DNA of 5,736 bases, taken from an uncultured Clostridia bacterium. GTDB taxonomy: Bacteria; Bacillota; Clostridia; UBA1381. Within the stretch, counting starts at the first letter, position 1. Each line of letters opens with the position of its first letter. Location of the stretch: assembly GCA_934454035.1 (NCBI GenBank), contig CAKSFY010000132.1:1-5736 (forward strand), read 5' to 3'. A program made the translations under genes and the position numbers. Positions 5,013-5,736 of the stretch are shown piece after piece. Under the pieces are notes generated by a model. That model was not told the origin of the DNA. It did no database searches and worked only from the letters and a program-made list of their open reading frames with translations.

Positions 5013-5444
5013 TCAATGTTGTAATAACATTAATTTTTCTTCATATAGTTTTAAAGCCTTTTTTATATAATCTTCCGTAACTTCAAAATATTCAGCAAGT
5101 TCCCATATAGTTTTTATACCTTTACTTAACGCGTCCGACAATCTGTCAAATGGAATAAGTTTTTGTATTGCCCACTTATCCGCTCTATATTCATAGCGTT
5201 CGCGCAGCTCAAATGGTGAACAACCGGTATAAAAAGCGGATTGCACACAATGGGCGAGTTCATGCGCAAGGCACACACGTTCCTCTGCCTTTGTTTCTAT
5301 ATGTTTTGAGTCTATACCTATAGCACCGGGTACGGACATTGATTTGACAGGATTTAACGAAAAATCATAAACAATAATATTGTTTTCCTCTGCTATATCA
5401 TATAGCTTGTTAAGAGTTATGACATTGTTATCCATATCAAACAT
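5013..5444 (-). CDS. ImmA/IrrE-type zinc metallopeptidase
   Basis: About 143 residues. The zinc motif HELAH is at 61-65, with the third ligand Glu85 in EYRADKWA, the standard ImmA/IrrE pattern (HExxH ... ExxA). In ICEBs1, ImmA cleaves the repressor ImmR after DNA damage or cell-density signalling and so derepresses the element. Here the neighbouring gene upstream is a repressor of the same class, so the same role is likely. The frame is open to ATG 5501, but the family normally begins near ATG 5444 or 5435. ATG 5444 overlaps the repressor stop by 8 nt with no strong ribosome site, so translation is probably coupled. The C-terminal helices (about 100-143) may contact the substrate. Confidence 0.92.
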   Translation of the reverse strand: MFDMDNNVITLNKLYDIAEENNIIVYDFSLNPVKSMSVPGAIGIDSKHIETKAEERVCLAHELAHCVQSAFYTGCSPFELRERYEYRADKWAIQKLIPFDRLSDALSKGIKTIWELAEYFEVTEDYIKKALKLYEEKLMLLQH

Positions 5445-5736
5445 CTTTTCTTTGCGATTTTGTGAATTTAATAAAATCAAGCACTCTTTGTTTTTCTTCA
5501 TCAGTTAAATCATGCACTTCCCCATAAAGCGCAAACTCCTCATTTGCAAGTTGTTCATCAAGAGATGTCGGAACATCGCTTTTTCCAAGTAGATAGTCTA
5601 TCGAACAATTAAAAATATCGCTCAACTTTTTTAATGTTTCATAATCCGCTTCGCGTGCTAATCGTTCGTAATTTGCATATGCTTGTTGAGTTATCCCCAA
5701 ATAATCCGCAACAGCTTGTTGGCTTAACCCTATTTT
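5437..5736 (-). CDS. Cro/cI-family repressor, ImmR-like (N-terminus cut by window end)
   Basis: The last 99 residues are visible; the first dozen or so lie beyond 5736. An HTH_3/XRE domain is clear: KIGLSQQAVADYLGITQQAYANYER contains the two helices, followed by ADYETLKKLSDIFNCSIDYLLG. A short linker and an acidic helix (LDEQLANEEFALYG) lead to a C-terminal helix ending FIKFTKSQRKDV. There is no S24/LexA-like self-cleavage domain, so inactivation must come from outside, consistent with the adjacent ImmA-type peptidase. The frame runs through the TTG at 5700 to the window edge, so that codon is not the start. It is probably the first gene of the operon repressor-peptidase-DUF4236; its promoter and operators lie outside. 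Confidence 0.93.
   Translation of the reverse strand, partial: KIGLSQQAVADYLGITQQAYANYERLAREADYETLKKLSDIFNCSIDYLLGKSDVPTSLDEQLANEEFALYGEVHDLTDEEKQRVLDFIKFTKSQRKDV

Noticed and set aside
5445..5501. Extended N-terminus of the metallopeptidase from ATG 5501
   Set aside because: No ribosome site, a 65-nt overlap with the repressor gene, and the extra 19 residues read as an out-of-frame copy of the repressor tail.
5698..5700. TTG 5700 as start of the repressor gene
   Set aside because: The frame continues to the window edge and the upstream residues complete the first helix of the HTH, so the gene is truncated by the window.

Overview
The window looks like one end of an integrated mobile element (a temperate prophage or an ICE) in a low-GC Gram-positive bacterium, most likely a gut-type Clostridia/Firmicute. 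The reasons are the AT-rich sequence, strong AGGAG-type ribosome binding sites, consensus sigma-A promoters, and an Arm-type tyrosine integrase at the edge followed by an ImmA/ImmR-like pair, the layout known from the left end of ICEBs1 and from Firmicute prophage lysogeny modules. The species cannot be fixed from the sequence.

Layout. Positions 27-1184 (+) encode a RES-domain protein (putative NAD+-degrading toxin family) that converges on the element and is probably flanking DNA or a neighbouring accessory gene. About 55 bp of non-coding sequence follow, where an attachment site would be expected. All element genes are on the minus strand: integrase (1240-2313), a KilA-N domain protein (2464-3309), a DUF4236 protein (3651-4988), an ImmA/IrrE-type metallopeptidase (5013-5444) and a Cro/cI-like repressor cut by the window end (5437-5736). 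The repressor, peptidase and DUF4236 genes overlap or sit within 24 bp and look like one operon. The integrase and KilA-N genes have their own control regions.

The two larger intergenic regions hold the most interesting content. Between DUF4236 and KilA-N (3366-3556, minus) there is a perfect consensus promoter (TTGACA-17-TATAAT) preceded by T-tracts in 10-bp phase. It drives a predicted ~155-nt RNA with a 5' hairpin, two tandem copies of a ~43-nt hairpin motif (same loop, different but still paired stems, possible pseudoknot) and a strong intrinsic terminator directly before the KilA-N gene. This order (promoter, tandem structured RNA repeats, terminator, protein gene) resembles type III toxin-antitoxin loci or a tandem attenuator, but here with a KilA-N protein. 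The KilA-N gene itself contains a perfect 30-bp palindrome in its coding sequence.

Between KilA-N and the integrase (2345-2446, plus strand) there is a second promoter-terminator unit for a ~65-nt RNA. It is divergent from the integrase gene and carries 10 nt exactly complementary to the integrase Shine-Dalgarno region, suggesting RNA control of integrase synthesis.

A plausible working model is that ImmR/ImmA hold the element in the integrated state, the divergent small RNA damps integrase, and KilA-N with its RNA, together with DUF4236, are lysogeny-stage cargo (addiction, exclusion or defence). The gene families are well supported. The RNA functions are inference.
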